A stretch of 43,332 nt of DNA, from positions 1-43,332 of the forward strand of contig QZIR01000025.1 in the NCBI GenBank assembly GCA_003604975.1. Direction: 5' to 3'. A program made the position numbers and the translations under genes. Positions within the stretch are counted from its first letter, which is position 1. Each line of letters opens with the position of its first letter. The notes beneath the pieces were generated by a model that saw only the letters and a program-made list of their open reading frames with translations, had not been told where the DNA came from and made no database searches. This DNA is from Desulforudis sp. GTDB lineage: Bacteria; Bacillota; Desulfotomaculia; Desulfotomaculales; Desulforudaceae. Below, one piece after another: positions 1-9,692 of this stretch.

Positions 1-401
1 TGAAATCGTCCTCAACGGAGCGCTGCTCCGCTTCCGGGCGATTTCACAACTCATCCTTGCCCAGAATATTTTTCTCTCGATCTCGCGACGACGTTCATTG
101 TGCAAGAGGCTCTCCATACAGTCATTGTGCAGAATTGCCCCGGCCGCTGTCAAATACTTCATGCATTATGCCGGATTTCCACACTGTAAAGAACAGCCCG
201 GCACAATTAGAGCGCAGCGTATTTACCTCATAACCTATTGAAATCACATCAACAGATACTCGATGTCGGGCGTTGTGCGCCCTTCTCGGTTTCCCGGCGC
301 AAAAAAGTGTTGCTAATGCGAAATAGACGTTGCGTTGTGCAACACACGGGAGTACCATCTGAAAAAAAACGTACCCGCTCCCCGACAGAACGCGCCCAGC
401 T
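1..401. other. Non-coding region upstream of the sensor kinase, with a nested hairpin
   Basis: No convincing gene is seen in this stretch. At its left edge bases 1-8 (TGAAATCG) pair perfectly with 39-46 (CGATTTCA). Inside this, 16-21 (CGGAGC) pair with 25-30 (GCTCCG), giving a nested stem-loop that could be a REP-like element or the terminator of a gene beyond the window. The promoter of the two-component operon should lie in the right half, but no clear -35/-10 or sigma54 -24/-12 pair could be fixed. The reverse-strand reading frames here have no recognisable motif. Confidence 0.5.
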
Positions 402-1844
402 ATGCCCAGCCGCATAAACATAAAAAATAAAATCACCTTCAGCTTTATCGCGCTGTTGCTCATGATGTCGGCCACGGCGATCATCGCCTACCTGCTGGTC
501 CAGCAGGTGGAGCGCAAGCTGTACCGGGTTGAAATCATAGACAATTTCCTCAACCTGACCCTGGAACTTCGCCGCTACGAAAAAAACTATTTTCTCTATC
601 ACCTTGAGGAGGACTACCTCGACAACGTCCAGTACCTGGACAGGCTGGACGAAACGGTCCGGAAAAACAATGACGTCTTCACCGCCTCCCCCTCCGAGGT
701 GGAGGCCGACCAGGTGGATAAGGTCTTGTATTCCTACAGAAAAAACATGAGTCAGCTCCACAGCCTCATCCTGGTGCTGGGCACGGAGACCCAGACCACG
801 GAAAGGGAACATTTGCTGGAGGCGATCCGCGAGAGCGGCAAAAAGCTGACCCTGATCGCCGAACAGATGGCCGGCAAGGAACGGGAGTCGATTCAGAATC
901 TCCTGCAGACCAGCTGGTCCGTCCTCTTTTCCACCACCGGCACGGTCATCATTATTTCCTTCCTCGGGGCCATGCTCCTCCGGGAAAAGATCGTCAACTC
1001 CCTGAAGCTCCTTGAGGGGTATACCAGAAAAGTCGCGCACGGCGAAATGGTGGCCCCTCCCGAACAGCGGGCGGAAGAAGAAATTCGCTCACTGTTCCAG
1101 GCATTTACCCGGATGAACAATGAACTTCATCTCCGGCAGCGCCAGATGGTCCAGTCGGAAAAACTTGCCTCCTTAGGGACACTCCTGGCCGGTGTGGCGC
1201 ACGAACTGAACAACCCGCTCTCCAACATTTCCACTTCCGCCCAGATCCTTTCCGAGGAAATCGACAACCCGGACCGCGAATTTCACCACACCCTGGTCAA
1301 GCAGATCGAGGAGCAGACGGACAAGGCCCGGGACATCGTCCGGACCCTGCTCGAATTTTCCAGGACCGGCAAATTCAAAAAGCAGGAACTCAACTTAAAC
1401 GATGTCGTTTCCAGCGCCATTCGCTTGCTGCGCTCGGAGATACCCGCCGAAATGGCCATTGAGCTGGACATCCCCGCCGATCTGATGGTGTGGGTGGACA
1501 AACAGCGGATGCAGCAGGTATTCCTCAATCTGATCAAAAACGCGATTGACGCCTGCGGCAACCATGGAAAAATATGGATCAGCGCCAGGGACTTTCTCAG
1601 CGAAGGCAACAAAGAGATAGAGATCCTGGTTTCCGATTCCGGTCCGGGCATCCCGCCCGAGGACCAGAAAAAAATATTCGACCCCTTCTACACCTCCAAG
1701 GATGTCGGCAAAGGCTCGGGACTCGGGCTGTTCATCGTCCATGACATCATTGAGTCCCACGGTGGCGCGATTACCGTGGACAGCAGAGTGGATGAGGGGA
1801 CCACCTTTATCATCTGGCTTCCCGGAGAAGCACCCACGCCATGA
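402..1844 (+). CDS. Membrane sensor histidine kinase (NtrB-like)
   Basis: This 480-aa kinase has a transmembrane helix near residues 12-33, a helical periplasmic sensor region (about 35-170) and a second membrane helix at about 173-193. A HAMP-like linker with coiled coil follows. The HisKA phospho-acceptor box is GVAHELNNPLS with His267. The HATPase_c domain shows NLIKNAIDAC (N box), DSGPGIP (G1) and GSGLGLFI (G2). The His-Glu-Leu-Asn-Asn-Pro type box and the sigma54 regulator encoded next door place it with NtrB/AtoS-like kinases. Its stop overlaps the regulator start by 4 nt (ATGA), so the two are translationally coupled. The ligand cannot be told. No good Shine-Dalgarno precedes the ATG at 402, so the start is the least sure part. 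Confidence 0.9.
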   Translation: MPSRINIKNKITFSFIALLLMMSATAIIAYLLVQQVERKLYRVEIIDNFLNLTLELRRYEKNYFLYHLEEDYLDNVQYLDRLDETVRKNNDVFTASPSEVEADQVDKVLYSYRKNMSQLHSLILVLGTETQTTEREHLLEAIRESGKKLTLIAEQMAGKERESIQNLLQTSWSVLFSTTGTVIIISFLGAMLLREKIVNSLKLLEGYTRKVAHGEMVAPPEQRAEEEIRSLFQAFTRMNNELHLRQRQMVQSEKLASLGTLLAGVAHELNNPLSNISTSAQILSEEIDNPDREFHHTLVKQIEEQTDKARDIVRTLLEFSRTGKFKKQELNLNDVVSSAIRLLRSEIPAEMAIELDIPADLMVWVDKQRMQQVFLNLIKNAIDACGNHGKIWISARDFLSEGNKEIEILVSDSGPGIPPEDQKKIFDPFYTSKDVGKGSGLGLFIVHDIIESHGGAITVDSRVDEGTTFIIWLPGEAPTP

Positions 1845-3199
1845 ATACCCAGCAGAAAATCCTGATCATCGACGACGAGGCCATTGCCCTGCAGAACCTC
1901 ATGCATGTTCTGAAAAAGGAAGGATATTCCGTCCTCGGCACCCAGAACAGCACCGAGGCACTGGAGTTGCTGGTCAGGGAACGGTTTGACCTGGTCCTCA
2001 CCGACCTCAAGATGGAAAAAGTCGACGGCATGCAGATCCTGACCCGGACCAAGGAACTGTATCCGGATTCCGAGGTGATCATGATTACCGGCTACGCCAC
2101 CTTGGAGACGGCCATTGAGGCGATGAAGCGGGGCGCTTACCACTACATCGCCAAGCCCTTCAAGCTGGAGGAGGTGCGCAAGGTGGTCAAGGAGGCCCTG
2201 GAAAAGGTGAGCCTCAAGCGGGAAAACATCACCCTGAAAACCCAGCTCAAGGCCTTCACCAACACCTCCGGCATCATCACCGCCAACAAAAAAATGAAGT
2301 CGATCCTGAGCATGGCGGCCCAGGCGGCGATCAGCGACAGCAACATCGTCATCAGCGGGGAATCCGGCACCGGCAAAGAACTGCTCGCCCGGTTCATTCA
2401 CGCCTCCAGCCCGCGCCACCATGGCCCCCTGCTCTCCCTCAACTGCGGCGCCTTCAACGAGGAACTGCTCACCAACGAACTGTTCGGCCATGAAAAAGGG
2501 GCGTTTACCGGCGCCAATGCCCACAAGATCGGACTCATCGAGCAGGCGAACGGCGGCACCCTTTTCCTCGACGAGATCACCGAGATGCCCTTGTCCATGC
2601 AGGTCAAGCTGCTGCGGGTCCTCCAGGAAAAAGAGGTCCTTCCCCTGGGCGCCACCAGACCGGTACAGGTTGATGTCCGCTTCATCGCGGCAACGAACCG
2701 AAACCTGCAGGAAGAAGTCCAGAGCGGCAGGTTCCGCAATGACCTCTATTTCCGGATCAACGTCGTCTCCTTCACCCTGCCGCCGCTCTCGGCGCGAAAG
2801 GACGACATTCCGCTCCTGATCCAGCATTTTCTGCAGAAATACAGCGCGTCGATGAAAAAGAAAGTGACCGGCATTTCCCCGGCGGTGGCCGATATCCTCA
2901 CCGACTACGACTATCCCGGCAACGTCCGCGAGCTGGAAAACATCATCGAACGGGGAGTGGCGCTGACCGGCGGGGAAGTGATCGAAGTGGATCAGTTGCC
3001 CGACGATCTGCGGGGCATGATCTTCAAGACCTTCCGCCGGACCGACGGCGGCGGCATTCCCTCCCTCGAGGATCACGAAAAGGCCTATATCCAGTGGGTG
3101 CTCAAGGAAACCGAGGGGAACAAGACCCTGGCGGCGCAGCACCTGGGAATCGACCGGGTCTCCCTCTGGCGCAAATTGAAAAAGTACGATCTTTCCTGA
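1841..3199 (+). CDS. Sigma54-dependent response regulator (NtrC/AtoC family)
   Basis: This 452-aa protein has the standard three-domain order. The receiver domain spans about 1-120, with acidic residues D11-D12, phospho-acceptor Asp55 and the conserved Lys in IAKPF. The AAA+ sigma54-interaction domain covers about 140-380, with Walker A GESGTGKE (173-180), the GAFTGA loop (220-225) that contacts sigma54, and a Walker B in TLFLDEI. A Fis-type helix-turn-helix sits at the C-terminus (GNKTLAAQHLGIDRVSLWRK). It should activate sigma54 promoters after phosphorylation by the kinase encoded immediately upstream. The start ATG overlaps the kinase stop. The target genes are not evident within the window. 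Confidence 0.93.
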   Translation: MNTQQKILIIDDEAIALQNLMHVLKKEGYSVLGTQNSTEALELLVRERFDLVLTDLKMEKVDGMQILTRTKELYPDSEVIMITGYATLETAIEAMKRGAYHYIAKPFKLEEVRKVVKEALEKVSLKRENITLKTQLKAFTNTSGIITANKKMKSILSMAAQAAISDSNIVISGESGTGKELLARFIHASSPRHHGPLLSLNCGAFNEELLTNELFGHEKGAFTGANAHKIGLIEQANGGTLFLDEITEMPLSMQVKLLRVLQEKEVLPLGATRPVQVDVRFIAATNRNLQEEVQSGRFRNDLYFRINVVSFTLPPLSARKDDIPLLIQHFLQKYSASMKKKVTGISPAVADILTDYDYPGNVRELENIIERGVALTGGEVIEVDQLPDDLRGMIFKTFRRTDGGGIPSLEDHEKAYIQWVLKETEGNKTLAAQHLGIDRVSLWRKLKKYDLS

Positions 3200-3232
3200 C
3201 GGCTGCCGGCGAAAGGCGGCAAAGAAAACAGC

Positions 3233-4558
3233 TTATTCGCGGGCGGCGGAGGTCATCGGCGGCTCAAAGCATTCATAACGGTTGCGCCCCTTTTTCTTGG
3301 CCTCGTACATGGCGATATCCGCATGCTGCATCATGGTGTTTGCATCGGCGCAATCATCGGGATAGATGCTGATGCCGATGCTGGCCCCGATGGAGCAGAC
3401 ATGCCCGTCCACCACCATGGGCTCGTTGAGGAGTTCGATGGTCTTCTCGGCCACATAGCGTGCGCCTTCCACCGAATCGGTGCTTTCCAGAAGAATAACA
3501 AACTCATCCCCGCCCAGCCGGCACACGCTGTCCGAGGCTCGGAGCATCTTTTTCAGCCGCTGGGCCACTTCGAGAAGGACCTTGTCGCCCACGGCATGAC
3601 CGTAATTGTCATTGATCGGCTTAAACCGGTCCAGATCGATGAAGAGCAGGCAGATGATCCGGTCCTGGCGCTTGGCCAGGGAGATGGCCTGCGGCAGCCG
3701 CTTGTTGCAGAAATTCCGGTTGGGCAGATTGGTCAGGGAATCATGGTTGGCCATATACCTGATCAGTTCCGCCGCCTGTTGCCGTTCGGTGACGTCCTGA
3801 AAAACCAGAACCGCGCCGACAAGACGCTTTTTTTCAAGAATCGGGTCGGAACGACAGTCCACCGGAAAACTTCTGCCGTCCTTGCGCAAAAACCTGAGCT
3901 CGTCATAGTGAAAGGACTCTTTGGCCGCCCCTTCCCGGAAAAACGGGCAGCAGTCCACATCAAAATCATCGGTGCCCGGCTTTGACGCCTTAAAAACTTC
4001 TCGATACGGACGATCCAGGATTTCCTCCTGGGTGTAGCCGAGCATCTTCAACGCGGCGGGGTTGGCAAAACTGATCTTCTGCCCGCCGTCCACCCCGCAG
4101 ATACCATTGGCGGCCGCATCCAGGATCATTTCGTAGTTACGGGTCAGTTCCTCGATTTCCAGCCGGGCGTGGTGGGCATTGATGATATATCTGATCCGGT
4201 TGCGCAGCACCGGCCACTGGATGGGCTTGCGGATCAGGTCCACCGCCCCGGCGCTGAAGGCGCGATCTATGGATTCATCGTCTTCCAGGGCAGTGATCAT
4301 GAGGACCGGCGGCGGATTGTCCAGGGAAGACTTGAGGTGTTCGCAGACCGAAAGGCCGTCGATCCCCGGCATGGCGATATCCATGATCACCAGGTCATAG
4401 GAGGAAGCGGCCATTCTCTGCAGGGCTTCAGCACCGTTCGTTGCTTCGACCACCCCGTACTCTTCGCCCTCAAGAAACTGTTTGAGCAGCATCCGCAGGA
4501 TCTCGTCGTCATCGACAATCAATACGACCGGTTTCCTGCGGGTTTTGGACAAGGTCAT
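3233..4558 (-). CDS. Response regulator diguanylate cyclase (REC-PAS-GGDEF)
   Basis: This is a 441-aa cytoplasmic protein. The receiver domain has VDDDE near residue 15, phospho-acceptor Asp60 and the RKPI lysine. A PAS domain with C-terminal PAC covers about 136-260. The C-terminal cyclase domain has an intact GGDEF motif (349-353) and an RxxD inhibitory site (R340, D343) five residues upstream, so it should make cyclic-di-GMP from GTP and be product-inhibited. I chose ATG at 4558, which has AGGAAG 8 nt upstream. A longer frame from TTG at 4633 would add 25 residues with no motif. It lies 118 nt downstream of the hybrid kinase, whose HPt domain is a plausible phosphate donor. That pairing is an inference. 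Confidence 0.9.
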   Translation of the reverse strand: MTLSKTRRKPVVLIVDDDEILRMLLKQFLEGEEYGVVEATNGAEALQRMAASSYDLVIMDIAMPGIDGLSVCEHLKSSLDNPPPVLMITALEDDESIDRAFSAGAVDLIRKPIQWPVLRNRIRYIINAHHARLEIEELTRNYEMILDAAANGICGVDGGQKISFANPAALKMLGYTQEEILDRPYREVFKASKPGTDDFDVDCCPFFREGAAKESFHYDELRFLRKDGRSFPVDCRSDPILEKKRLVGAVLVFQDVTERQQAAELIRYMANHDSLTNLPNRNFCNKRLPQAISLAKRQDRIICLLFIDLDRFKPINDNYGHAVGDKVLLEVAQRLKKMLRASDSVCRLGGDEFVILLESTDSVEGARYVAEKTIELLNEPMVVDGHVCSIGASIGISIYPDDCADANTMMQHADIAMYEAKKKGRNRYECFEPPMTSAARE

Positions 4559-4676
4559 CTTAACTGCTTCCTGGATCGAATTTTGATGGCGTCGGAAAAG
4601 TCCGATCTCCTGCGTTGTGACGGGTTCGGCCAATGGTTACAATTATGACATTCTTTCTGGTATTGTGGAGGAAAAC

Positions 4677-6380
4677 TTATGTTTTGGCAAGCTCTTCTTC
4701 GAGAAAATCGGCCAATGCGGCCGCTTCTTCTCTGATCTGGTCGAGGAGCTGGGCAATACCGTCGAGCCTGCTGTTTTTGGCCAGATTCTCCACTCGATAA
4801 CAGAGATCCGCCAGGCATGCCCCGCCAAACTGACTGCTGCTGCCTTTCAGGGTATGGGCCACCCGGCGCACCTGCTCCAGATCCTGCTCTTCGGCCGCCT
4901 CTACCAACTGGTAAATCCGCTGGGGCAGGGAATCGAGAAAAACCCTGATCACCGGATTGATGTTCCCCATGTTCTGCCGAAGTTTGGCCAGGACCTTCGC
5001 ATTTATCCTGACCGCCGCGCCCTGCTCCTTTGGCGCGACTTCGTTCTCCCCGCCGCCGGCTTCATGCCGTGCCGACACCACCTTGAGACCTGATCCGGGC
5101 AGCCAGCTGTCCAGAGCCCTCTGTAATTTGTTGAAATCAATGGGTTTGACCAGATAGTCGATCATGCCCACCTCCTTGCAGTGCTGGCGGGTCGCCGGGG
5201 TTGCGTCGGCGGTCAGCGCGATGACCTGCGGATGTTTTCGACCCGACTCCACGGCCTGGGCATGGATCCTGCCGGTGGCTTCAAAGCCGTCCATGATCGG
5301 CATCTGGCAGTCCATGAAAATAAGGTCAAACTCCTCATCCCGAGCCATCTCCACCCCTTCCAGTCCGTTTTTCGCGATGCGCACCCTGGCGCCCGCGGTC
5401 TGCAGAATCATCTTCAACACGAACTGATTGGTCGGATCATCCTCAACGATCAGGATCAACGCCCCGCATTGGGCATCAGGGGACTCGGCTTCCACGACCG
5501 TAAACTGTTCCTCCCGGGCACCCTCGCTCAAGGTAACGATTTCCGGCCCGGCGGCATCGCTGCCGGCCACAACCGGCAGGGGCAGGGTGAACCAGAAGGT
5601 GCTGCCCTGGCCAGGGGTGGAGGTTACCCCGATCTCGCCGCTCATCAGCTCAATCAACTTCTGACAGATGGAAAGGCCGAGGCCGGTCCCTCCGTAGCGG
5701 CGGGTGGATGAACTGTCCACCTGGGAAAACGGCTTGAACAGGCGGTCCAGCTTATCGGGGGCAATCCCGGGGCCGTCGTCCCGCACCTCTATCCGCAGGG
5801 TTTCCTTGCCGCCCTCCCCGGGGAGACTGCGCACCCGGAGCGCCACAGACCCTTTTTCGGTAAATTTGATGCCGTTGCCCACCAGGTTCAGGAGAATCTG
5901 CCGGATCCGGTAACTGTCGCCCAGATATCGCCGGGCGACCTCCGCGTCGATTTCCGCGTACACCCGGACATTTTTCTTCTGACCGGCCACGCCGTACATG
6001 GTCATCAGTTCGGCAATCAGGGCGCGCAGATCAAATTCGGCGACATCCAGCTCCATCATCTCCGCCTCGATCTTACTGAAATCGAGCAGACTGTTGATCA
6101 GGGTCAGCAGATTGCGGGCCGAGGCCAGGATAAGCCCGGTAAAATTTTTCTGTTTGGCGTCGAGTTCGGTATCCAGCAGCAATTCGGTGAGGCCGATGAC
6201 CCCGTTCATCGGGGTGCGGATTTCATGGCTGATCATCGCCAAAAAATCGCTTTTGGCTTTGTTGGCCGCATCCGACTGCCTGGAGACCCTGAGCAGCCTG
6301 GCGTTTTCATCGCGGAGTTCGGCAAGGGCATCCTGCAGAACGATCACCTGGTTTCGGAGTTTTTCCAGTTCTTCGCTCAT
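4677..6380 (-). CDS. Soluble hybrid histidine kinase with receiver and HPt domain
   Basis: This 567-aa protein has no membrane segment or PAS domain. A short coiled coil (1-40) leads into HisKA with FLAMISHEIRTPMNG and His52. The HATPase_c domain follows (N box LLNLVGNGIKF near 164, DDGPGIAP, GGTGLGLSI). A receiver domain (about 307-425) has acidic EDD near 313 and Asp357. The C-terminal HPt domain has VAHTLKGSSSQFGG with His509. All four phosphorelay residues are present, so a full His-Asp-His relay is expected. The gene begins 6 nt after the helicase stop (TGA TGGATC ATG), so the two are probably co-translated. The diguanylate cyclase regulator downstream is its likely output. Lack of a sensor domain suggests input through a partner protein. 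Confidence 0.92.
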   Translation of the reverse strand: MSEELEKLRNQVIVLQDALAELRDENARLLRVSRQSDAANKAKSDFLAMISHEIRTPMNGVIGLTELLLDTELDAKQKNFTGLILASARNLLTLINSLLDFSKIEAEMMELDVAEFDLRALIAELMTMYGVAGQKKNVRVYAEIDAEVARRYLGDSYRIRQILLNLVGNGIKFTEKGSVALRVRSLPGEGGKETLRIEVRDDGPGIAPDKLDRLFKPFSQVDSSSTRRYGGTGLGLSICQKLIELMSGEIGVTSTPGQGSTFWFTLPLPVVAGSDAAGPEIVTLSEGAREEQFTVVEAESPDAQCGALILIVEDDPTNQFVLKMILQTAGARVRIAKNGLEGVEMARDEEFDLIFMDCQMPIMDGFEATGRIHAQAVESGRKHPQVIALTADATPATRQHCKEVGMIDYLVKPIDFNKLQRALDSWLPGSGLKVVSARHEAGGGENEVAPKEQGAAVRINAKVLAKLRQNMGNINPVIRVFLDSLPQRIYQLVEAAEEQDLEQVRRVAHTLKGSSSQFGGACLADLCYRVENLAKNSRLDGIAQLLDQIREEAAALADFLEEELAKT

Positions 6381-6386
6381 GATCCA

Positions 6387-9300
6387 TCAAAAAAGTGAGA
6401 GTTGTCGGCCGGCGGACTTTCGCCTTCTCGAGGACGGCGGGCCGTCCAGCGAGGTAAAATATGAACCGGGGATTTCCCGGAGAAACCTTGAGGGTTGCCG
6501 GGCCGAGGCATGCCCATCCATGAACCGGGAACGGGCATGACTCAGGCAGAGTATCTCCCTGGCCCTGGTCATGCCGACGTAAAATAATCGCCGCTCCTCC
6601 TCCAGGTGTTCCGCTTCTTCTTCAGGACTAAGCCGGCCGCGGGGGGCCAGCGGCAAGAGTCCTTCCTCGACCCCCACCAGAAAAACCGCCCGGAACTCCA
6701 GACCCTTGGCGGCATGCAGGGTCATCAGGGTCACCGCATCCGCCCGCTGATCATAGACCACCGAATCACTGTAGCGCTGGAGATGATCGGCAAACCCGGA
6801 CAGGGATGAGCCGAAGGTTTCGGCCATGCGCAACAGGCGGACGATTTCTTCGTTATCCTCGGAGAGGCTGTGGTGCGCGACCGCCAGCCGCAGGGCCGGA
6901 ACAAGGCCCTTGCCGGCGGCGCTCTCCCTGATTCTCCCCAGCAGCGCATCCATCTCCGCCAGACGGCTGACGGCACCCGCGGGTAATGCTGACCGGCCGG
7001 CAAGGACAACCGGCCAGGGATCTTCGCCGCCGCCGGCCAGCAGCTGTTCCACCCTGGACAGGGTTGCTCCGCCGATCCCTTTTTCTTTTCCGAGCAGGGC
7101 CAGCAGCCCGGCGCCGTCCAGGCGGCCGGCGGCGAGCAGCACCCATAAATAGAGCTCAAAGGTCGGCCCGGTGAGATAGAACGGCCGCAGATCAACGACC
7201 TGGACCGGAAAACCGTGTTCGGCGAGTTCGCGGGCAAGCGGTTCCGCCTGGCGGCCGGTCCGGTACAGCACCGCGATATCGCCCAGAGCATACGCATCCC
7301 CACCCGATCCCAGCCGGTCGATCTCGCGGTGCGAGGAACCGCCGATGAGGGACTCGATCCGCCGGACAAGAAAAGCGGCTTCGTCGGACGACGAGTCCAC
7401 ACAGATTTCATGCAGGCGGCCGGGGGGGGCCGATGCCGCTTCGTTGCCGATCCGGCTTTCCGGCCGGCGGTTATGGGCGATGAGCGCGCCGGCGGCGGCG
7501 ACAATGGCGGCACCGCTTCGATAATTGCGCCGGAGCACATGCTGCTCGGCCGCCATGTCTGAGGCGAACTGAAAGAACCAGCGGGGACTGGAGCCGCGGA
7601 AGCCGTAGATCGCCTGATCCGGATCGCCGATGGCAAAGACCGGCGAGGTCGCGGCCAGAGTCAGGATCAACCGGTACTGGCTTTCGCTCAGGTCCTGAAA
7701 CTCGTCCACCAGCAGATGGCCCGTCCCCATGCGCATGGCGGCCGCCGCAGCGCCGTCTTCCCGGAGCAGGGCCTGCGCCGCGGGCACCACCTGATCGATA
7801 TCAATGAGGCCATCGCCACGGAGTCGGGTGAAATAAGGAACCAGGGCCGGCGGGGGCACGGCGGCATCCTCGGTCTTCTCCAGAAAATCATGGAGCTGCC
7901 GTTCCAGGTCCGCGAGTTCATCCTCGCTCATGCCGGGATCGTGCAGGCGCAGGAGCCGGCGGCGCTGTTCCGGTCCGGCCACCTGAAGTCCGGGCTGCTC
8001 CCTGCGCAGCCAGCGCAGGCAATAACCGTGCAGGGTGCCGATGAAAACCGCGGTTTCCGGTCGCAGTTCCGCGACCAACCGGTCCCGGAGCTCATCCGCC
8101 GCCCGGTTGGTGAAGGTGATCACCGTGCAGGGCGTCTGTCCCTCCCTGACCAGACGGACTACCCGCTGCACCAGGGTGTGGGTCTTGCCGGTACCGGGTC
8201 CGGCCTTGACCAGGATATGGGAAGCAAGGCTCGTCACCGCTGCCTGCTGTTCCGGATTCAGCACCCTCGCCGCCCCTTCCGTCTGGGCCTCCTTGAGCGC
8301 GCCGGGCCGCTCCGCCCTAACCCGCCTGACCCTTGTGGGCCGGGCAGCCGCAATTTCACCAAACAGCAGGCGCTGGCCGCCGAAGGACCTACGCTCCTCT
8401 TCGCTGAACACTCTGATTTTTCCGTACTCCCCGTCATAGCCAGCGGTCCTGATCACCCGGCCGCTCCGCACCCGCTCGATGGCTTCGGCCAGATGCGGGG
8501 AAGTCTCGTCGGCAACGGTCCCGATGTCGGCGGTGAGGAGCAGGGCCAGTTCCGAACCGTACTGCCGGATCAGGCGACCATAGGCCCCGGTAACGCCCTT
8601 GGTCGCCGGACCGGCATCAAGCATCTCGCCGAGGAGTTCCGCCAGCGGCACCAGACTGTGAACCTTGGGCGCGCCGGGCGGATAGCGCGGGACGTCTCGA
8701 TCGGCCAGTTCCATGACCCGGTTCAGCACACCCACGGTAAGGGGTCGCCGGCACACCGGGCAGATTCCCCCTGCCTGGCGGGTTGCAGGCGGCTCCATGC
8801 TCACCCCGCATTTGCGGTGGCCGTCGGCGTGATATTTGCCCTCTTCCGGGTAGAATTCGATGGTCGCGGCAAAACGCTGCTCGCCGCTGTCGCTCACCGG
8901 CCGGCGCAGTGCCTCACGCAGGGAAGGGAAATCAAAGCCAGTGGTCAGGATATTGGCCTCCCGGCCGAGCTTGGCCGGCGAGTGGCAGTCGGAATTGGAG
9001 ATGAGGGTGAATCGGTCCAGGGCGGAGATCAGGCGGTTCATGTCCGGGTCTGAGGACAGGCCTGTCTCCAGCGCGAAAATCTCGTGGCTGAGGTCGCCGA
9101 AGCACTCCTCGATGGCGTCAAAGCCGGACTTGGAACCGAACAGGGAAAACCACGGCGTCCAGATATGAGCCGGGACCAGAAAACCCTGCGGGGCGTTTTC
9201 CAGAACGATTTCGAGAAGATCCCGGCTGTCCAGGCCGAGAATGGGGCGGCCGTCGGCCTCAAGGTTGCCGATGCCGGCAAGGACGGAGTTGATGCGTCTG

Positions 9301-9665
9301 ACCGAGGCGAGATCCGGGGCAAAGAGAATATTGTGCACCTTGCGCACTGCCCCGCCCCGCTTGTAGATGGAACTGATTTCCGCGGTCAGGACAAAACGGA
9401 GAGTGCTGATATCCACCTGCACGCCAGGCGGCAGCAGACCGTCGGGTACGGCGCACCGTTCCGGCTTCAGCCGGTGGAACCCGGGCTCGGCTTCGGTCAG
9501 ATTCTCAGCGATCTGGCGCAGCCAGCCGGGGTGGGTGAAGTCGCCGGTACCCACCACCTGAATCCCCTTAACAGCGGCCCAGGCGGCAAGGCCCTGAAGA
9601 TGACTGGTCTTGCTCGTCGCCCGCGAAAACAGGGAATGGATATGCAGGTCGGCTATATAGCGCAA
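6387..9665 (-). CDS. Endonuclease Q-like PHP domain fused to UvrD/Rep-type helicase
   Basis: This is a 1092-aa two-part protein. The N-terminal half (about 1-430) resembles Endonuclease Q, a PHP-fold nuclease that nicks 5' of deaminated bases and abasic sites. It has the metal motif DLHIHS (D6, H8, H10), SDCHSP near 225-230 and a zinc-ribbon-like group (C286, C302, C305). The C-terminal half (about 470-1092) is a superfamily 1A helicase. It has Walker A AGPGTGKT (488-495), motif II LLVDEFQD, motif III GDPDQAIYGFRGS, motif V TLHAAKGLEF and motif VI FYVGMTRARE. A role in lesion incision coupled to unwinding is inferred. The start is TTG at 9665 with GGAGAGG 5 nt upstream. It lies 27 nt after nadD in a same-strand gene run. 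Confidence 0.88.
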   Translation of the reverse strand: MRYIADLHIHSLFSRATSKTSHLQGLAAWAAVKGIQVVGTGDFTHPGWLRQIAENLTEAEPGFHRLKPERCAVPDGLLPPGVQVDISTLRFVLTAEISSIYKRGGAVRKVHNILFAPDLASVRRINSVLAGIGNLEADGRPILGLDSRDLLEIVLENAPQGFLVPAHIWTPWFSLFGSKSGFDAIEECFGDLSHEIFALETGLSSDPDMNRLISALDRFTLISNSDCHSPAKLGREANILTTGFDFPSLREALRRPVSDSGEQRFAATIEFYPEEGKYHADGHRKCGVSMEPPATRQAGGICPVCRRPLTVGVLNRVMELADRDVPRYPPGAPKVHSLVPLAELLGEMLDAGPATKGVTGAYGRLIRQYGSELALLLTADIGTVADETSPHLAEAIERVRSGRVIRTAGYDGEYGKIRVFSEEERRSFGGQRLLFGEIAAARPTRVRRVRAERPGALKEAQTEGAARVLNPEQQAAVTSLASHILVKAGPGTGKTHTLVQRVVRLVREGQTPCTVITFTNRAADELRDRLVAELRPETAVFIGTLHGYCLRWLRREQPGLQVAGPEQRRRLLRLHDPGMSEDELADLERQLHDFLEKTEDAAVPPPALVPYFTRLRGDGLIDIDQVVPAAQALLREDGAAAAAMRMGTGHLLVDEFQDLSESQYRLILTLAATSPVFAIGDPDQAIYGFRGSSPRWFFQFASDMAAEQHVLRRNYRSGAAIVAAAGALIAHNRRPESRIGNEAASAPPGRLHEICVDSSSDEAAFLVRRIESLIGGSSHREIDRLGSGGDAYALGDIAVLYRTGRQAEPLARELAEHGFPVQVVDLRPFYLTGPTFELYLWVLLAAGRLDGAGLLALLGKEKGIGGATLSRVEQLLAGGGEDPWPVVLAGRSALPAGAVSRLAEMDALLGRIRESAAGKGLVPALRLAVAHHSLSEDNEEIVRLLRMAETFGSSLSGFADHLQRYSDSVVYDQRADAVTLMTLHAAKGLEFRAVFLVGVEEGLLPLAPRGRLSPEEEAEHLEEERRLFYVGMTRAREILCLSHARSRFMDGHASARQPSRFLREIPGSYFTSLDGPPSSRRRKSAGRQLSLF

Positions 9666-9692
9666 GTCAACCTCTCCAAGGTTGGCAGGATG

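Noticed and set aside
1688-3142. 484-codon frame on the minus strand
   Set aside because: Exactly antisense to the sigma54 regulator gene, whose domains are complete; the frame has no motif and reflects GC-rich codon structure.
7716-9053. 445-codon plus-strand frame
   Set aside because: Antisense to the EndoQ-UvrD gene; composition is His/Arg/Gly/Pro-rich with no recognisable domain.
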